Origin: an uncultured Granulicella sp.
GTDB lineage: Bacteria > Acidobacteriota > Terriglobia > Terriglobales > Acidobacteriaceae
NCBI GenBank assembly: GCA_937871785.1
Contig: CALMON010000246.1
Span: 1 to 41,259 of the forward strand
Direction: 5' to 3'
Length of the DNA stretch: 41,259 bases
Shown here: in pieces, positions 38,532-41,259 of the stretch
How the letters are laid out: each line of letters opens with the position of its first letter
How positions within the stretch are numbered: position 1 is the first letter of the stretch
The notes under the pieces: model-generated
Database searches by the model: none
The model's input: the letters and a program-made list of their open reading frames with translations, nothing else
Told to the model about the DNA's origin: nothing
Position numbers and translations under genes: made by a program

Positions 38532-39185
38532 TTACTTGAAGTCAGATTTTGTTCCAGAAGCAAAATAGAGGATGCCGATCAGCGCTTTGCCGTCGATGAT
38601 CTTGCCGGACTGAATGAGTTCCAGGCAGGTCGAAAGCGGCGTCATGCGGCTTTCGATACGCTCGTCGTCTTCCGGTGTGGCGTCGCCTAGGGTGAGATCT
38701 TCGGCGAGCAGGATGTTCATGGCTTCCGTAAGAAACCCAGGGCTGGCGAAGTAGCGCACGAGCTTCGACCACTTGCGGGCACGGTAGCCGGTTTCTTCGA
38801 TGAGCTCGCGCTTGGCGCCGGGGATGGGCTTTTCGCCAGGTTCGAGCCGGCCGGCGGGGAGCTCGAGCAGGAACTGCCCGGCTGCGTGGCGATATTGGCG
38901 GATCAGCAGGATGTCAGGGTCGGCCGGGTTGCGGGAGCGGTCGACGGCCAGAATCACCACTGAGCCGTTATGACGGATGACATCGCGTCGCGCCCGCACG
39001 CCTCCGGGCTCGACGACTTCGTCCGCGGTGACGGAGAACACCTTGCCCTGGAACACGGTTTTTGAGGAAATCACCTCGGCTTTGCCCTTGAGGCTCCTCG
39101 CGGGCCCGGAACGGGTAGTCAGGGCACGGGTAGTCAGGGCAGGAGCAGTCGAGGTGTCGGCGGGCTTTGTTTGTTTGAGGGCCAT
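38532..39185 (-). CDS. Nudix hydrolase (ADP-ribose pyrophosphatase type)
   Basis: A 217-residue Nudix protein. The Nudix box GRLEPGEKPIPGAKRELIEETGY matches GX5EX7REUXEEXGU fully, so it is likely an active diphosphatase. Upstream segments EVISSKTVFQGKVFSV and GSVVILAVDRS, and the Gln-Tyr-Arg element IRQYRHAAGQFLLELPAG, place it with the ADP-ribose/NDP-sugar pyrophosphatases. The first 30 residues are Thr/Ala-rich and contain a duplicated ALTTR. The start is unsure: ATG at 39185 or 39203, neither with a clear ribosome site. It is divergent from bshC. Confidence 0.9.
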   Translation of the reverse strand: MALKQTKPADTSTAPALTTRALTTRSGPARSLKGKAEVISSKTVFQGKVFSVTADEVVEPGGVRARRDVIRHNGSVVILAVDRSRNPADPDILLIRQYRHAAGQFLLELPAGRLEPGEKPIPGAKRELIEETGYRARKWSKLVRYFASPGFLTEAMNILLAEDLTLGDATPEDDERIESRMTPLSTCLELIQSGKIIDGKALIGILYFASGTKSDFK

Positions 39186-39373
39186 AGCGAAAGCGTAGTC
39201 CATGCTTCGCGGCCGCCGCCAGGGCTCACCATAAATGTTGCTCCCAAGGAACTGCTTCGCTGCGGCGAACTGATTGCTTTTACCAACAACGATAAACTTT
39301 GCGGTTGGGCATTTCTGCATCGGTGATGCAGCCGCCGCATCCAAACAAACTCGGAGAGAATGATTCAACAAAC

Positions 39374-41023
39374 ATGACCAGCCAGCCCAGCGCCGAGTGT
39401 TTACCGATCACGGCTTTGCCGCAAATAAGCGCCCTGTTTCGCGATTACACTGACGTGGCCGCGGCCATGGAGCCGGCGGCCCTGCGGCGCTGGTACCCGG
39501 CTGACCCTTTCGACATGAAATGGGCGCAGCGGTCGCCGGTGCTCGAACCGAGCCGTCGGGAGCAGCTAACCGACGCGTTGGCCGCGCAGCAGCAGGAGTT
39601 CGGGGCGGGGACGGCAGCTCGCGCCAATGTCGAGCGCCTCCGCAACGGAGCAGCGGCCGTGGTCACCGGTCAACAGGTGGGGCTGTTTGGCGGTCCTCTG
39701 CTGACCCTGTTGAAAGCCGCGACAGCGGTGCGTAAAGCAGCTGATGCGACGCGGGAAACGGGTCGCGAGCACGTTCCGGTTTTCTGGCTGGCGAGTGAAG
39801 ATCACGATCTCGCCGAAGTCGACCAGGTCGCTCTGCTTTCAAAGAAGGCCGTGGAAACACTGCGGCTCGGAACTCCGCTTGAGAAGCCCGTGCCAGTCGG
39901 TGGACTTTCCGTCGGAAACGTTGAAGCGGCGTTGGAGCAGGCAAGTGAGCTGCTGGGGTGGGCCCCCATCGCCGATGTGTTGCGCGAGTGCTACGGCCCC
40001 GACGCGCAGGGTGTAAGTCCGACGTGGGCGCAGGCGTTTGGTCGGCTGATCGCGCGCGTCTTTGCGGAGCAGGGATTGATTGTGATGGACGCGGCGTCCC
40101 GGGAGTTCCACACGCTGGGCGCTCCGGTGCTGCGGGCAGCTCTGGAGCGCGCGGGGGAGCTGGAAGCCGCGCTGCTGGCGCGGTCGGCGGAGTTGGTGGC
40201 GGCGGGCTACCATGCACAGGTGCTCGTGTCGCCGGCGCACTCGCTGCTGTTTCTGCTGGATGCAGACACCGGCACGCGGCTGCCGCTGCGTCGGCTGGAA
40301 GACGGCAGTTGGAAGGCGGGGGCGCGAGGGTATTCGACAGCCGATCTGCTGGCTGTACTTGAAGCCGAGCCGGAGCGCCTGAGCCCGAATGCCCTGCTGC
40401 GACCGGTGTTTCAGGACGCGATTCTCCCGACAGCCGCTTACATTGGCGGGCCGGCCGAAATCGCATACTTCGCGCAGAGCGAAGTGGTGTACACCAAGCT
40501 GCTGGGCCGGGTCACGCCGGTGCTGCCGCGGCTTTCAGCCACGCTGGTAGAGCCCGCGGTGGGGCAATTGCTGGCGCAGCATGAGGTGTCACTGCCGGCG
40601 CTGTTTGAGACTCGCGACGCCGCGGGGCTGGCGCAGCGGCTGGGAGCGCGCGCGATGCCGATCGAAGCCAAACGCAGGCTTGCTGCGGTGGGCAACGCGA
40701 TGGACGCGGAACTTTCGGCGCTCACAGACTACATGACAGCGATGTCCGCCGACCTGGGGCGCGCGGCAGGCGTCAGCGCGAGCAAGATGCGCTATCAGAT
40801 GAACCGGTTGCGACGTATGTCGGCAAGCTTTGAGGTGCAAAAGCAGGCGCACCTGCTGAAGCACGCGACGGCGCTGATGTTGAGCCTTTTTCCCGAGGAG
40901 CATCTGCAGGAGCGGCTGCTGGCGGGCGTGTGGTTTCTGGCGCGATATGGCGAAACGCTGCCCGCGCTGCTGGTGGAGCACGCCGGTCAGGAATGCGCCG
41001 GACACCGGGTGATCAGCCTTTGA
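39374..41023 (+). CDS. bshC: Bacillithiol biosynthesis cysteine-adding enzyme BshC
   Basis: BshC adds cysteine to glucosamine-malate in the last step of bacillithiol synthesis. At 549 residues it is of family length. Signatures: AAVVTGQQVGLFGGPLLTLLKAA (about residues 93-116; split motif TGQQVGLFGGP), FWLASEDHDLAEVD (a cytidylyltransferase-like HxxD region), LRPVFQDAILPTAAYIGGP and AEIAYFAQ, and a C-terminal coiled coil with RLRRMS. The ATG at 39374 is preferred; the open frame upstream (to 39299) overlaps the divergent Nudix leader. Its presence implies that bacillithiol is the main low-molecular-weight thiol of this organism, which bears on the reading of the GCS2, DinB and peroxidase genes in the window. 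Confidence 0.95.
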   Translation: MTSQPSAECLPITALPQISALFRDYTDVAAAMEPAALRRWYPADPFDMKWAQRSPVLEPSRREQLTDALAAQQQEFGAGTAARANVERLRNGAAAVVTGQQVGLFGGPLLTLLKAATAVRKAADATRETGREHVPVFWLASEDHDLAEVDQVALLSKKAVETLRLGTPLEKPVPVGGLSVGNVEAALEQASELLGWAPIADVLRECYGPDAQGVSPTWAQAFGRLIARVFAEQGLIVMDAASREFHTLGAPVLRAALERAGELEAALLARSAELVAAGYHAQVLVSPAHSLLFLLDADTGTRLPLRRLEDGSWKAGARGYSTADLLAVLEAEPERLSPNALLRPVFQDAILPTAAYIGGPAEIAYFAQSEVVYTKLLGRVTPVLPRLSATLVEPAVGQLLAQHEVSLPALFETRDAAGLAQRLGARAMPIEAKRRLAAVGNAMDAELSALTDYMTAMSADLGRAAGVSASKMRYQMNRLRRMSASFEVQKQAHLLKHATALMLSLFPEEHLQERLLAGVWFLARYGETLPALLVEHAGQECAGHRVISL

Positions 41024-41056
41024 TGCCCAACCCGGGTAGACCTGTTTCGACTCCGC

Positions 41057-41259
41057 TTACACGGTGAAGCCAGTCCCGGCCGGAGGAGGCGCGGGTGGAT
41101 CTCGTGGTGAGATTGGGTCTTGCGGTGCGGTTGGGATCGACGAGACTGGTAGGGGTGCGGCTGCTTGTACCGGGGGCGGGAAGGTGGATGCCGCGTACGG
41201 TGCGGGAGGATACATTGCGCCGCCGGACACCGGCAACGCTTCGCTGCTGAGGAACCAGG
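41057..41259 (-). CDS. Proline-rich C-terminus of a gene running off the right edge (partial)
   Basis: The leftward strand is open from the window end to a TAA at 41059-41057, giving 66 residues: about one third Pro/Ala, with short runs such as YPPAPYAASTFPPPVQAAA and PRDPPAPPPAGTGFTV. The other two leftward frames give Arg- or Cys-rich products, and this frame shows mostly G/C-free-choice third positions like real genes. Such tails occur at the end of membrane or envelope proteins. It converges on bshC with a 33-base spacer. The family cannot be told from the tail. Confidence 0.55.
   Translation of the reverse strand, partial: WFLSSEALPVSGGAMYPPAPYAASTFPPPVQAAAPLPVSSIPTAPQDPISPRDPPAPPPAGTGFTV

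Overview
The window is chromosomal DNA from a high-GC, Gram-negative-type bacterium, most likely Acidobacteriota class Terriglobia (Acidobacteriaceae-like). The indications are the rpsP-khpA-rimM order, a bacillithiol synthesis gene (bshC) with no sign of glutathione synthesis, several secreted hydrolases and a DinB protein with signal peptides, outer-membrane proteins, frequent TTG starts with good Shine-Dalgarno sites, and a piece of a dispersed repeat whose translation resembles the spurious peptides common in acidobacterial genomes. Taxonomy is inferred from gene content only. No tRNA, rRNA, CRISPR array or insertion sequence was seen.

Left part (1-10.5 kb): a leftward rpsP-khpA-rimM ribosome operon; a leftward Fes-like esterase; then a rightward cassette at 2.77-7.99 kb that reads as AT-richer than its flanks. 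The cassette encodes an alpha/beta-hydrolase, an ATP-grasp ligase, a GCS2/YbdK carboxylate-amine ligase, an M29-like metallo-aminopeptidase and a second, glutathionylspermidine-synthase-like ATP-grasp protein. Three predicted amide-bond-forming enzymes and two hydrolases in one tight operon suggest a pathway that makes and trims a small peptide-like or amidated metabolite. Its product is unknown. A PilZ protein, a LuxR regulator with a degenerate receiver domain and an MFS transporter follow.

Middle (10.5-20.3 kb): an assimilatory nitrite/sulfite reductase with its own siroheme genes (membrane-anchored precorrin-2 dehydrogenase, uroporphyrinogen-III methyltransferase) and a small coupled gene; a leftward run with a lipoprotein, an acyltransferase-like hydrolase, an M61 peptidase that seems to have lost its stop codon, and a glutathione peroxidase-type enzyme; and an ArsR-AHSA1 pair with a promoter that predicts a leaderless mRNA.

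Exopolysaccharide locus (20.4-26.7 kb): an NfrA-like outer-membrane protein, then one 1117-residue protein that joins an NfrB-type membrane glycosyltransferase, a c-di-GMP-binding MshEN domain and a complete UDP-GlcNAc 2-epimerase (WecB), then a clan GH-A glycoside hydrolase. This resembles the E. coli NfrA/NfrB/WecB N-acetylmannosamine glycan system, here compacted into one operon with sugar-nucleotide supply fused to polymerisation.

Right part (26.7-41.3 kb): mostly single housekeeping or envelope genes: an MRJP/Yellow-type secreted protein, a coiled-coil membrane protein, ThiO-like oxidase, citrate synthase, an outer-membrane protein, secreted DinB, cysteine desulfurase, PolX, a cold-shock protein with a structured leader, a Nudix hydrolase, BshC and the proline-rich end of a gene running off the window.
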